A stretch of 64,000 bases of DNA, from contig JADANN010000231.1 of assembly GCA_018806985.1 (NCBI GenBank), forward strand, positions 124,001-188,000, given 5' to 3'. A program made the position numbers and the translations under genes. Within the stretch, counting starts at the first letter, position 1, and each line of letters opens with the position of its first letter. The notes beneath the pieces were generated by a model. The model did not search any database. It worked only from the letters and a program-made list of their open reading frames with translations, and was not told the origin of the DNA. The DNA is from Angiostrongylus vasorum (taxonomy: Eukaryota; Nematoda; Chromadorea; Rhabditida; Metastrongylidae). Positions 32,920-44,462 of this stretch are shown piece after piece.

Positions 32920-34380
32920 TGTTTTTCTTCAATGAGCAAACACGAGTTTGGTATTTAGCATTTATTTGCTCACAATAGCTGACCTCTCGACGGTTTCACC
33001 TTTTTCAAAGACTACAAAGGTGAAATTGAGATAAAATTTACTCTGCGAAATACTTTTATAACCCCAGCAGATAAAACTTGACATTTAAATTTGTACTGGC
33101 ACAATACACAGCTTCTTTTAAACACGCACCATTCAATTCCTTCCAAGTCTTTCAACTAGTTTGTGTAGACCAGCCGCACAGAGCATTACATGAACTGGGA
33201 ATATGCTTGGCTCAGGTCGAGAGTCAGCCTGAGGTATGGCTTTTGGTAACGCGTGATCACAAGGCAATACTCCTTGCTTTTTATTTTGGAATTGTTGGAA
33301 TTAAACCAAAACGCTTCAAGAGTTTTACGCGCTGGTGTTTTGCATTCTTGTCCGAGAATGATGGCTTTCACTTCAGAATCTTCTCCTTTATGTTTTTGTT
33401 TTCTATGCGCTCTTAGTGGAGGGTTTGATTTCAATTTAGATTTACTGACCGGTGCTCTTTTTAAACGGGCGCTGAATGGCGTACTCGTTTGACAATTTGT
33501 TCGTCACCACATGGCTTACCAGAGATTAGGTCCACCGTTCTAGAACTATGTGCAATTACCTTCCCTACCGTTAGGGCATATTGTTTGTTGTTCAAGGGCG
33601 ATCATATAGGCGGCTACGAACAAGCTGGTGTGTCAGAGTGTCTTGGGTAATTTTTGTCATTGTCACTTAATTTCTAGAAGGGCGCTTCCTAAGCAGTGTT
33701 TTTGTAGCTGACTTTTCCGTTAAAAATAAATGGCATGGCAGATTAAATGGGACCTTATTCTCGCCAGAATTATCGTGTGAGGAAGCGCGGGGGTTCGAGG
33801 GATGATTTTTCCTCTTCGCATAGCCTATGGATGGAGCTACAGTTTCGTAGCTATTGAAGTGGCTATTTGCCGCTCCATAGCCAAAGATTCTTTCTTCTGA
33901 TTTTTTTTTCCTGTACATACACTGGTGCTGTTCGAAACAGATTCGTACAAGCGCCTTTTTGGTATGCGATGGGTGAGAGGAGAGGGAATAAACCATCTTG
34001 TTTTTACTACATGGCTTTCTGTATCATTTTGTAATAGAGTCGTTTTTCGGATAGGTTAATTTAGACGTTGAGAAATGGAAGCTAGTCTTCTTTCGGTTAC
34101 CCTGGGGTGAGTGTTATGTCAAAGCAATTGTCTGTCTCCTCTTGTGTGGAGCAGACGAAAAAACAATCACTATGTATGTGCAGGCTGGAGATCGATTAAT
34201 GGTGATTCCACCTTAGACATAAAGGCGATGGCAAAGGTGGGTTCCAGGCGATGTCCCTCGTCAGGGCTTTAATTTGCGCGCAATACTTTTCCGGACCATT
34301 TGTAGACCGAGCGGTTGAGGCCTATGAAAAAGAGCCATCCGAGTCCGTATAAAAAGAACACATAGTCTGTAAATTCAGTT
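32920..34380 (-). mobile_element. Old PLE, terminal repeat, GIY-YIG region and part of RT (spacer)
   Basis: Terminal repeat with AGCAAACACGAG near 32,937 and a degenerate hammerhead at 32,976. Antisense coding for the end of the nuclease domain lies at 33,190-33,430 (VITRYQKPYL; KTLEAFWFNSNNSK). The cysteine-rich linker is eroded near 33,540-33,700. The zone YSLSSHPSHTKKALVRICFE is at 33,667-33,996, and RT end pieces run to 34,360. Many stops. Confidence 0.7.
32976..33020 (-). ncRNA. Degenerate hammerhead-like motif
   Basis: Minus strand TTTGAAAAAGGTGAAACCG then TCGAGAGGTCAGC. Stem II and the GUC-AGC site survive; the core boxes are lost. Confidence 0.35.
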
Positions 34381-34900
34381 GAATCCAAACACTCCACTAG
34401 GCTCGCATAAGGTTTAGAAAGATAAAAGAGAAGATTTGGAAGCAAAAGTCACTATACCCGCACAGGAATCCAAAACGTGAGGGCTTAAACTCTTGAAGCG
34501 TCCTCGATTATTTTCAAAAATCCAAAAATGACCCATGGAAGAATGTCTTTTGATCACATGTAAACTAACTTCATACTTCCGGTTGATTCTATGGCCTGAC
34601 CCTGGCGTATTGCTCGCGCATGTAATACTCTATGGGGATGCATTCCACCAGTTAGCTGGAATGCTTGCAAAGAATGAAACGGTGAGTGTTTAACAGAAGC
34701 TGTTCATTATGCGAATAAAACTTTATGTGCTATCTTTTTGTCTGCTAAGGTTATGATAGTGCTTGGTTGAGTAGATTGCACGATCACTTGACCTTTCCGG
34801 TTCTGAAGAAGGCGAAACAGCCGAAACGTCAGCTGTTGTGTGCTAATAAATGCCTCAGTAGCAAACCATGTGTTTACTCATTGAAAAAAAAACAGTGAAA
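34380..34900 (+). mobile_element. PLE 3' end and terminal repeat, facing the spacer PLE
   Basis: Plus strand: eroded nuclease C-terminus (CCGCACAGGAATCCAAAACG near 34,455), GAATGAAACGGTGAGTGTTT, then GATCACTTGACCTTTCC and a good hammerhead motif at 34,795-34,838. Head-to-head with 32,920-34,380. Confidence 0.75.
34795..34838 (+). ncRNA. Hammerhead ribozyme-like motif with consensus core
   Basis: CTGAAGA, A, GGC-GAAACA-GCC, GAAAC, GTC, AGC. Stem I: CGGTT with AGCTG, five pairs including two G-U. The core fits the hammerhead consensus. Confidence 0.65.
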
Positions 34901-35305
34901 CACAGGGTTCATTAGTCCTATTAAAGTCAATTCTCATTGCTTTTCAAAGTTTATAACAGGACAGAAGACTTCAAAAGAGAAAGAGAGATCACATATTTCA
35001 TTACAGACATGTAGTCACACGCAAAATTTTCGTAGGGTTCTGGAACAGCTCATTTCCATTGCTTGTTAAGTGACATGTCCTTCTCCGCATCCTTTTGCAT
35101 CACCTATGAAGATGTCAATTAACCTCTTATAAAAGTGCCATATTTAACGAAAAAAAAACCACAAAAATATTATCTATTGAGAAAGAGATTGGGAAAACGG
35201 AAACGGTAATAAAAGAAAACTTTAAGCATAAAACAAACAAAGTGGAATCGAATTTAACGTTAGAAAACGGGATCGTGTAAATGGAACAAGCTTCTAAATT
35301 ACCAA
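34900..35305. other. No supported gene
   Basis: AT-rich; nothing recognised. Confidence 0.4.
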
Positions 35306-35308
35306 ACG

Positions 35309-35415
35309 CTAGGCACCCAGATTACTCAAAAATAACGCATTCTCAGTAGCATTCAATACAGCATGTTTAACACCGTCAGGAATACGACGAGCTTTGGGAT
35401 CTTCTTGCCAGGAAA
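35309..35415 (-). CDS. Unrecognised possible terminal exon, minus strand
   Basis: Open minus-strand frame ending at TAG (35,309-35,311) with protein-like text WQEDPKARRIPDGVKHAVLN then ATENALFLSNLGA. A CTGGCAAG acceptor-like site is just upstream. Family not recognised; unlike the rpt-6 C-terminus, so probably another gene fragment. Confidence 0.25.
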
Positions 35416-35621
35416 AAATAGGAAGGAGTAAACTGATATCCAACAACACCTTACCTAATACGCTCAATCTTAGGTTACGGTAAACTATGTCAGATATCTC
35501 GAAGTAGCGCGCGCAAAATAGCCATAAACTCTGGTTTCACATACAAATTTTCTCGCATTAGAATGTGATTAGAGCAGAACTCATCAAATTGTCTAATTAT
35601 GAAGTGAAGTGGATGACGAAC

Positions 35622-37037
35622 CTTTCCTACAGCCATCTCAAAATCTTCCTGGGTAACATGTATAAACGCCGCTCACGAAGAGCAAACATTCCAGCCTCCG
35701 TGCATACTGCCTGAAATTCACTATCTGACTGTGTACACATCTACATACTGTGACCCTTCAACCAGAAACTGAGTTTTTCATAATAATCAGTTGTTTTCCG
35801 TGACATGTCTTCCACACGAAAATCCCACTCGTCACCCTCCGAGTGGTCGATACATACTCGCATTCATGTCCGAGGAATAATCATTCCAAGATATCCGAAA
35901 ACTGCAGCGACATCCTGTGATGAACACCTAGGAACACTCTAAACGGCTACCAAAAGAATCGGAGAAAAAAGTATGCTCAACTTTTTAACATGTCGATTAA
36001 GCGAGCAAACTAGAGGTTCTTAAATCACAGCCGAGCCCTTATACGAATCCGACCATAATCGCAGTTGATGGTTTTCAAGAGCACTAAACGAATGGAGGAA
36101 TTCTTAAGACTTTGCGTGATATGTGAACACCGATCGTCTGTGTATCTACTATCCATTCATTCCCATAATTCATAACTCGTTTGAATTAGTACAATTTATT
36201 GCTACATACTCGATACTTGGATACTTGGATGGCCCATCCTCACTGATTGCGCGGACATCAGCACAGTGTTCATTTTTTTCGGAGAGATTTTGCTGGTTTA
36301 GCCGTTGTGGTTCCCTGGCATCCCGAGATCAGCCTGGTAAAAGTCTGCCCCAGGTCGGCACCAACACACGCAGTCTCTGCCCTTGTGGATCAGAGGGAGA
36401 TCTCTCACCATGCGACTAATTTGATTCCTGCTCTGGGATGAATCCCTCTCCGTAGATCGCAGCTGGATACGTAACAACGCCTCCCAGCCACGATGAGGTG
36501 GTAAACCGCATAGAGGAATTTTTCTACAGATTCGGCATTTCACTACCAAAAAATAGAAGTGTCCAAGCAGTTGCCAGATTAACATCGCCACTTACCTTGA
36601 CCTCAGCACCGCTTGCTCTAGGTATCGTCTCTGCAACCTTCTTCATATTGATTCCTCTGATCAGATTCATTTTGCGGGAGTGGATTTTCAAAATTTCTGT
36701 GCGAGCCTTTTCATTAGGTGCGGGAAAATTTCGATCTGAAATGTAGTTTTAACCCTGTTTCTTTCACAAAAGAAAGACTAATATTGTTTCCCTGAGATAA
36801 GTTTAGGAACAAAGAGCACGCAGACAACGATGCCTTTCTGTCAATTCTACCAGGACGAAGCAGTGCAGCGTCAAGGATGTCAATTCTGTTAGTAGCTATG
36901 ATTACTTAACTGTACACTTAACAGCATCACTGGATGTGAGAGCTTTGAATTAATCTTAATGTTTTTTCGTTGCTTCAAAACCACCAAGTTGATTCAGTAG
37001 TTCCAGCATCGTTCGTTGTACTTCGAAGTCTCCACTA
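35622..37037 (-). pseudogene. rpt-6: 26S proteasome ATPase Rpt6/PSMC5, C-terminal exons, frameshifted
   Basis: Four minus-strand exons: 36,955-37,037 ([20 protein letters not shown]), 36,834-36,905 (ATNRIDILDAALLRPGRIDR), 36,596-36,735 ([20 protein letters not shown] then [10 protein letters not shown]) and 35,622-35,710 (VCTEAGMFALRERR, then HVTQEDFEMAVGKV in another frame). These are the sensor-1 (ATNR), arginine-finger (RPGR) and sensor-2 (GASGAEVK) regions of a proteasomal AAA ATPase, closest to Rpt6. Defects: a six-A run shifts the frame in KNI, two extra bases follow IE, a shift lies before HVTQED, and one donor is GC. Introns remain, so it is not a processed copy. The N-terminal two thirds are absent; PLE-type sequence begins at 37,190. 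An R3 repeat sits in the last intron. Sequence error is an alternative to decay. Confidence 0.82.
36280..36520 (-). repeat. Dispersed repeat R3, copy 2
   Basis: Reverse match to 8640-8990, inside the rpt-6 fragment's intron. Confidence 0.65.
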
Positions 37038-37189
37038 CTGGAAAACATGAAAAGTGTCATGAAAAGTAAACATAACCATCAAAGCAAAATAGAATTTCGC
37101 CGATTAGGCGGTAGTATGAAGCTAAACTTCTGCAAAAAAAAGTTGACGAGGCAGGTGGACTTCTCATTTTGTAATCGAGAAAAAGAATT

Positions 37190-37362
37190 TGCTGCTGCGA
37201 TAGATTTGAAATATATTTATTTATATGACCTTGTAAACTGATCTTCTTAAGCTAATGCGAGGTTGATATACGTCTTCATTGTCGTTGTCGTTATTTTTTA
37301 GTCTTGTTGGTCGATGGCTGACGTTTCGGCGATTTCGCCTTCTTCAGAGCCTGGAAGGTTAT
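37190..37362 (-). mobile_element. Small hammerhead-bearing element at inner edge of right arm
   Basis: Reverse of the 9840 and 32,275 layout: tail GATCTTCTTAAGCTAATGCG, TTGTCGTTGTCGTTATTTTT, then the hammerhead at 37,313-37,356. It continues into the PLE terminal repeat of the right arm. Confidence 0.55.
37313..37356 (-). ncRNA. Hammerhead ribozyme-like motif, best core in the window
   Basis: Minus strand: CTGAAGA, A, GGCG-AAAT-CGCC, GAAAC, GTC, AGCC. Stem I GGCT/AGCC is four perfect pairs. All core positions fit. The helix III strand ACGU is self-complementary with no loop, so a dimer is the likely active form. Confidence 0.7.
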
Positions 37363-37549
37363 ACTGATTTACCATTTACTAGGCCAAACGCTTCAATAAC
37401 ACTTACAAAAAGACGAAAAAACTCTATGGCAAATACATGGTCAACAGCTTCTCGAAACACTCACCGCTTCTTACGTGACTTCCAGTGGGGGAAGATTGGA
37501 ACGGCTGATTATAGTCGCATATGGTTGATGACTGCACCACAGACAGAAC

Positions 37550-38890
37550 CTTAGACGACAGGACAAAAACGATGAAGTTTACATAAAATTCCGCATGTTT
37601 TCGGACGGCGTTTTCAAGACCATTAATCACTACCCCTATAGAAGGTTTATCTCTAACCATACAGCCGCACAAAAATGTGGCATGCGGGAAATTAGAGAAT
37701 TAATAAACTCGAAAACAATAAGATTGCCTTTTAGTGATAAGGAGGGAGAGTTCGTAGTTATTCCTCGCCAGTCGGATGTTGAGATAACAAAGGAACGTCT
37801 TATTGTTGCTACTCTCTATCGTCCATCCTCTGAAAAGAATTATAAAAGTCAGTACCGAAAGCTAAACAATCAATGGGTGAGTGTGGCAGAGGGCTGCAGG
37901 TTTAAATTCATCGGTTACTTCGCACATTAAAATCGATAAACCAACATGTCTCCTCATATACCTACTTATTAAAACACATAAGTTGATATCACCTGATGAT
38001 CTTGCGTCAACCAATTCGTCATCATTTAAGGTTAGACCCATCATCAGCTGCGTAGACGGGCCAACGGAGAGAATAACCTGGTTTTTTAGCCTAATTCTTA
38101 CCCAGTTGCTTAAACACACTCCAGCTCACTTCACAAACACCCAATTGTTCCTAGAACGTCTACGTAACGCGTCTCCTAATAACGCGTACGTGATGGAGTC
38201 CTTCGACGTTACCCGCGCTCTACACCAACGTATCGAATGACTCCGCAATGCAAACCATCTTCGAGCATCTCGTTGACCATGAAGGAAGAATAAATATGCA
38301 TGGCTTGTCCATCCAGCAGCTAATGGCTCTCCTAAAGGAGTGTCTAAATTGCTCAGTTTTCGGATGGTCTGGGAAATATTTCGCGCAAATAAGGGGGTTG
38401 GCAATGGGACAGCGACTGGCACCAAGCCTGGCCATTGTGTTCATGTCTGAGATTGAAGCCCCTGTTCTCGATCTCCGGCCACTGCTCTACTGCAGATATG
38501 TAGATGATTGTTTTGTCATCTTCTCTACTCAGGAGGAGATGGACAAATGCTTTGAATTATTGGACGAGCAGTCTGAGTATACTAAATTCACCCGGGAGAA
38601 ACGGGAAAGAGACCTGGCTTCCATTTCTTAGCGTTCAAGTCAACTTATCAAGTAGCGGGTTGTATGACAAAAGTAGTACCGAAAACCAGGTAACAAAAAC
38701 ATCCTGGTTCATTTCCTCTCTTCCCACCCTCTCACGCACAAAGAGGGCGGTTGTGAGAAACATGTTTCGAACAGCCACCTCTGTGTGCACAACCACGGAA
38801 CTAAAGGAAGAATCGCGTGACTTGGCTCGACAAATAGCCATTGTGGTTCCCCTGAAGTCTAGAGGTCAGCAAGGCCACACTCTGCTCTAG
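37550..38890 (+). mobile_element. PLE, N-terminal domain and RT, broken (right arm)
   Basis: Plus strand: MFSDGVFKTINHYPYRRFIS and KTIRLPFSDKEGEFVVIPRQ (37,595-37,930), KPTCLLIYLLIKTHKLISPD and FKVRPIISCVDGPTERITWF (37,881-38,240). Then QIRGLAMGQRLAPSLAIVFM and CRYVDDCFVIFSTQEEMDKC (38,248-38,631; YVDD catalytic pair intact), and NMFRTATSVCTTTELKEESR (38,504-38,890). The GIY-YIG part is cut off by SINE-2. Frameshifts near 37,930, 38,240 and 38,620. Confidence 0.88.
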
Positions 38891-39140
38891 ATCTTCAACG
38901 AAGCCGAGATATTTGCAAAACTCTGGACCGCAGGTGCCTATGGTGGGGAACCAACGCGCTATTGTCCTTTCCGGGGAGTAGCGCGCTCACCACCACACAA
39001 TGCGGGTCCTTCGTTTCGCCTGTCTCTCAGCTAGTTCTATTGATCTTTTGCCATCAGCAATCACCCGTCAGCGGGATTGATCTGGAGGGCCCAAATCGGC
39101 ATTGAACCCAGTTAAGCTGAGGCTATGGTTATAATCACAA
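38885..39140 (-). repeat. SINE-2 copy (right arm)
   Basis: Mirror of 28,230-28,490; reversed box regions near 38,945-39,010 and body GCAATCACCCGTCAGCGGGA. Confidence 0.8.
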
Positions 39141-39149
39141 TTTTAACTA

Positions 39150-39212
39150 CGAAGAGCCTAGAAGAAAGGCATGATGCTCGACGAGTCCCTAGAGCGAGCA
39201 GAACTCTCGCAT
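39150..39212 (+). mobile_element. RTE-A 3' coding fragment (right arm)
   Basis: EERHDARRVPRASRTLA, joined at 39,205-39,215 to antisense PLE. The joint matches 57,705. Confidence 0.7.
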
Positions 39213-39268
39213 TAGTGATGAAGGACTTTGTAAGTTTCATTCGTAAACATCCGAAATTCAACACCTGC

Positions 39269-40690
39269 TTAATTATTGGTCTCTTGTTGTCTAAAGAACC
39301 GCTGGGGAAATGGTGCTATTGGTAAGGCACCCACTTGGTGCTGTTCGGTCCCATTTAGCGTTTCATCTGTAGCTTTTTTGCGGAGCCTATCTCGGAGTTC
39401 GTGTAAACTACATGCCTTCACCATGTTGATTTCGCGACCTAGATAGACGTAACTGGATTTTTCGGAGGTATTGGTTTCGTTGAGCATGAATGTGGCATTC
39501 GAAACCAGCCCATTCCTCATGAACATCGTTTTTATGAGATTTAGTGGAAGATCAATCTTTCCACAGGCTTTATCAAAGTCAGCAAACATGCGTTCCGCTT
39601 GGCTAGTGTTTGGTGTTATAAGAACGACTTCATCAGCAAAGGGAAGATGGTGTAATTGCCGACTATCGATTTGCACTTCCATGTTATCCCACTCCAATGT
39701 TCGCATAACGTTCTCGAGAGTGGCGGCAAATAATTTTGGAGAAATGGTATCGCCTTGTCTAGCCCCTCTTTTGACGTCATTGTTAATATCGTTGTAGAAT
39801 GGTGATATCTTTGTTGTGAAATTTTTTGTACAGCTCACAAAGAATTTTTATATACTGAGTAGGGACTTCATGACTATCAAGGGCTTCCGTGACTGATTCT
39901 ATCTCAATTGAGTCAAAGGCCTTCTTCAAATCGATGAAAGTGAGACACAGCGTCTTTTTATGTGCTCGTGATACTTCAATAGGCCTCGTTATCGTGTGGA
40001 TGTGGTCCATCGTATTAAATCTTTTTTAAAAACCCGCCTTGCTCACATGGCTGCTTTCGTCCGGTGTTCTGTCAATCCTGTTTAGGATGACTCGAATGAA
40101 AAGCTTGTAGACGGCAGACAGCATGCAGATTGGGCGATAGTTGCCGATATCGTGGAGGTCACCCTTCTTGAACAATAACACGATCTTACTGGTCTTCCAC
40201 TGAGTAGGGACCTTGCATTCGGACAGGTTACGTGTGAACAGCTGAGCCAATGTGTTTATGAGGACTGGCGGAAGGTTCTTCAAGTGTTTAGATTTGATCC
40301 TGTCCGGACCTGGTGTTGTTCGGTTTTTCACCGACGAAATGGCATGTCGGATTTCGGAAGGAAGAACAGGTAATACGACATATCCTTCCTCTTTTACTTC
40401 ATATGAGGGATTGGCGACTTGGCAATTAAAGAGATCTGAGTAGTAATCGTGAATGATTTTCTGCATTGCACCACTGCCTTTCTGGACGCTGTAACTGTTC
40501 CGTCTGGGCGTCCGAGTGCATTCGTCTTGCTTTTGTTTTTGGCAAAGCTTCAGTGGGCTTTGAGAATGCTTTTCCCAGGCTCTGCACCTTCAACCATAAC
40601 TGCTGCTCTTCTCTCTTTAGGATCTTCTTTTTATCGCCTCTTTGCATTGTCTTGGAAGTTCAGACGAGAGTTCCAGGTTCCATAAGCAGG
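39269..40690 (-). mobile_element. RTE-A RT fused in frame to PLE segment (right arm)
   Basis: Minus strand. ORF 40,026-40,466 carries the linker and RT start (YRPICMLSAVYKLFIRVILN). 39,783-40,010 has MDHIHTITRPIEVS and KKAFDSIEIES. 39,269-39,838 has KRGARQGDTISPKLFAATLE, FADEVVLI and YVYLGREINM, then continues without a break into PLE text ACSLHELRDRLRKKATDETL and VGALPIAPFPQRFFRQQ. The joint is at about 39,415-39,425. RTE and PLE are unrelated retroelement groups, so this is a recombinant reading frame. FADE replaces FADD. Confidence 0.88.
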
Positions 40691-42130
40691 TAGATCAGGT
40701 CATATCCTCGTTACCACAAGGAGTTGCTCGAAAAGAGAAGAAAACTAAGACTTGATCTCGCTCATTGCAATAGGTTTATCACATCTGGTAATAAATCATT
40801 GTTGCAGAAGAGCTTTACAGAAAGATCTACATCGGCGGAGGAAAAAAAAACCTGGAATCAGCACGAAAAAGAGCTAGTCAGAAGAAATACCATAGGGACT
40901 TGTGCGAGTATCACAATCTGTTGCCAGCACTAATGAATGAAGACGAGATGACTAAAAGTTCACGCTGCCATAAGGAATTAGTATGGGGAAATCTCTACAC
41001 CAACCGTTTCCTTTTCGTATTTCCTTGTCGCATCCTCTAAAATCTCTAGAAAAACTACATGGAATTCCTCCCTCTGACGCTAGAGTTGCGATAGAAAGCA
41101 TGAATGGAGGAGCAGCCCTGAAACCACACATCATCACCGAGAATTCCTTAGAGCTGGAAACCACAATTTATATATATTTCCACGAACTATACGGCATGCT
41201 GCCTTCAAAAGAAAAAAAATTCAGGTTGATGGACGATGCTCTACACGATCATCTTAACCAAAAGCGTTGCTGAAGAAATGTTCTTCGAAACCTTTACAAA
41301 CTCTTCCCGAAGATTATCTTGTTACGCATATCAAGGACACTGGATGAAGCGCAATCACTTGAGCAATCACGACTTCAACGGGGATTCTGCTCCATGGGCA
41401 CCATCCAAACCGTTTCCAAGGTCATCGAGTTTGTCGCTAATACCACTTGCCTCCTGACTTTTCCCATTGAAAAAGTGTTTGAAAGTGTCAAAACGAATGG
41501 AATCCTAGAAAAAAATCTTAGGAAACCCGCCCTACATAAAAGCTCTACCTCACTGTTATTGGAAGTGCACTACGAAAATGCAGCTTTTTCTATCGACCTC
41601 TTGCCATACCTATAGGAAAAGGAGTTCGACAAGACGGCACCGTACCGCCGAAGCTGTTTAGTGCCGCAGTTAAGTGGGTAATGAAGTCATTCGATTGGGA
41701 TCAGAACGGCGTCCTTATTGATGAAAAATCCCCATCAAATCCTCGTTTCGCTGACAACATCATTATCTTCCTAAGAGGTACCAATGAAGCATGGACAATG
41801 ATCTATAGGCTCAATGGAGTGGGGGAAAAGAAATCGAACTACGCAGAAAGCGATAGAGGACGCCGTCCATGAAAACCCCCGTGGTGCAAAAAACAAACTG
41901 ATCAAATTGGATGGTTCATTGATTACAGGGACCACCTTTTACGTATGTTTTGGTGTTCAATGAACACGGAAAATAACATGAATGAGGAATTAACCAGAAA
42001 AACTGCAGCAGTTTGGGCTGCCTCCGGATCTCTCGAGAAAGCCACCGACCAGCTGTAGGAACCAAGAATTCGCGTTCACGTTTTTGGTTCGACATTTCTC
42101 CCATTGCTTTGTTATGCAACAAAGGAGTGG
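40690..42130 (+). mobile_element. RTE-B LINE (right arm)
   Basis: Mirror of 25,221-26,660: linker near 40,724-40,933, KLHGIPPSDARVAIESMNGG (40,983-41,273), MLRISRTLDEAQSLEQSRLQ (41,319-41,615), WDQNGVLIDEKSPSNPRFAD then NIIIFLRGTNEAWTM (41,681-41,872; catalytic FADD is FADN). Confidence 0.85.
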
Positions 42131-42940
42131 GTTGATACTTCCACCACGTCAAGATTATAACTACAATGATGCTGAGATATTTGCATATTTCATATCATAC
42201 CCTGCCGTCAAAAAAGGAGTATGAAGTAAGTAAGAAGTGGTTAAACGTCAAGAATAACGTCCATTATTAAAACAGCGCTTAACGCTGTCTTCTGAAACAT
42301 AACAAGCGCACACAATATCTAGTCTGAATGTGAAGTTTTGATCTTCGAAAACAGAACACACAGATAGCGAAATACTGATGGACCCCCTATGTATTGGGAA
42401 GAACGGACGATCAGCGGGTGAAAGAACTACGGAGTGGACTCCACGAGGATCCAGGTGACCCCAGGACTGCCACCTACATGTTGCTCGGACGTGTTCGTAA
42501 CTAAGTGAAATAGCTGTACTCGCAAATGCTGATGTTTTACAGATGACGGTGTGGAATTCGCATCCACCACCAGAAAACTACATGCATGAAAACCTAGGGG
42601 CAGAGAGCTAACAGTGGTTGCCGATTCTGCGAATGCTTATACTTCTCGTGAAACGGGAAAAAAATTTGTGGCCACAATTTCAAAAAAATTCATAAATTGA
42701 ACAAATTTCTGCGACTCAGTTCCTATTTGTTTTTTGCAAATCGACGCTATTGGGTTAAAATCACATTGAGTGGCACCCTTGAATGTATGGAAAACGTTGT
42801 AGAAATAGTCAATCTACACAAGACAAATAGGTGCTGTGTGTAAAGTTTATTCTAGATCACAGTATGAAACTAAAACTGGTTGCTGCAATAAGTTATAATT
42901 CAGCTTTTTTATTTTTTGATCTCCACTTAATAGGAGAGGA
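41990..42940 (+). repeat. Repeat R4 (right arm)
   Basis: Reverse of 24,430-25,385; the ORF homologous to 17,146-17,448 is interrupted by stops. Confidence 0.75.
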
Positions 42941-43069
42941 ATAGGAGGTTAGTAGAAGGTCGGCCTCGAGAATTGTAGTGAAATAAGTGGGCTGCAACTA
43001 CTACTTATCCTAGTTAACGCTGCTGTGTCTGGGGCTCTTTCGGGTTAAGAGAATGGATAAGAATAAAAA

Positions 43070-43335
43070 GATAAATCTCTTGCCGTTGATCATTTCCTGA
43101 AGGATACATCATGCATTCGATTTCATCACTGAGCATCGTTGGAGGTGAATGAATGAATATTTGGCCTTTACAATGACTCGCGGTGGCCTACCGATATATC
43201 GAGCAAGTGCCGCTATCCTACCAGGCAAACCTGCTAGCAATTTGCCGACCCCAGAAGGATGGTAGGCTTGGTGAACCAAAGGTACGAGGATCGATCCCGT
43301 GTGTGTATTGCAGGGCGCCTCCAACCACTGCGCCA
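43070..43335 (-). repeat. SINE-1 copy (right arm)
   Basis: Mirror of 24,010-24,300, box B-like GGATCGATCCC near 43,288 and box A-like CCACTGCGCCACA near 43,325. Confidence 0.85.
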
Positions 43336-43557
43336 CAGTGGCAACTCTGAGCGGATTAAGATCCACGTATTTTGCTGTGTTTAACGCTTGATACCCACAT
43401 ATAGCTTGCTGAACTATTAACACGGGGGCTGGCTATACTCACAGGAAGCTTGTCAATCTCTCCCTAATGGGATCGGGGAGCTTATTGCATGATTAGAGGC
43501 TTTTGGCCGAATTGACTCGTAGAACACAATCCGCATGGGCGACAGCACACACGCACA

Positions 43558-43560
<3 letters not shown>

Positions 43561-43630
<70 letters not shown>

Positions 43631-43638
43631 CACACGCA
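43561..43638. repeat. (CA)n microsatellite with CAAACA interruption
   Basis: Mirror of 23,728-23,796 but of different length and interrupted. Confidence 0.98.
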
Positions 43639-43934
43639 CACACAAAAGCATGCGTGAATATGTCTTCGTAGATACAAAAGGTTGGTGCCAAATCGGCCAA
43701 ATCGGCGGTCTACTTGCGTCTGATAGAAGCAAAGGTAGCTTTTGGCATGCGATCAATCCCCTATCCGCCTCTTCGAGACGCACCAAGTTGCCTCGCGACT
43801 AACCAGCATGTGATTCCCCTGTGATGAAAATGCGTGGGTAGCGAGGTAACAACTGAAAAACTGACTTTAATCATGACTCTTTAGCAGTATTCAATATTTT
43901 TTCTACATGACTGAGCTGATTTGATTTGGCATAA

Positions 43935-43980
43935 ATCTTTCATTCGGCTAACGCTTCGCAGTCTTTGCCTTCTTCAGACC
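43935..43980 (-). ncRNA. Degenerate hammerhead-like motif (right arm)
   Basis: Mirror of 23,380-23,420. Confidence 0.35.
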
Positions 43981-44462
43981 CGGATTGATGCGAGTGCACT
44001 GTCCACAGCTGTTCGTTTTCGCGTCTATTTGAAACCAATTCAAAGACCACCGTTCGAATGAGGAACTTCACCAGGCCAGGCGGTGTCCTTTTTAGGAGGT
44101 TTATCAAATCCCGCCATTCAATATCTTCATCGTTTTGGCATGCATTGCGCACTGTCAGTCGGTACTTTATTTGTTAATATGAGCGTGGCAGAAAACAAGT
44201 ATACCTGCTCCGCATTGACAAAAATGCACAGATTCGATGGGTCCCCATTCCGATTAGTGAAGTTTATTCTGAACTGGAAGGTGCCAATTAAAAAATACAG
44301 GTTGAAATCCGACATAGCTTTAACAAAGATCGAGTCATGTCTACCCCTCTCTCATTGCAAGGTAAATGGCTGAGAAGATCGTTGAATCAATTTCAAACAA
44401 TTCAGTTGATTTATTGGATTAATTCAATAGATTGAATAAGGTGGTCTGTGAGTATCCCTCCT

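Larger units (their letters stand above)
42940..43810 (-). mobile_element. RTE-A 5' region with CA repeat and SINE (right arm)
   Basis: Mirror of 23,550-24,440. Confidence 0.65.
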
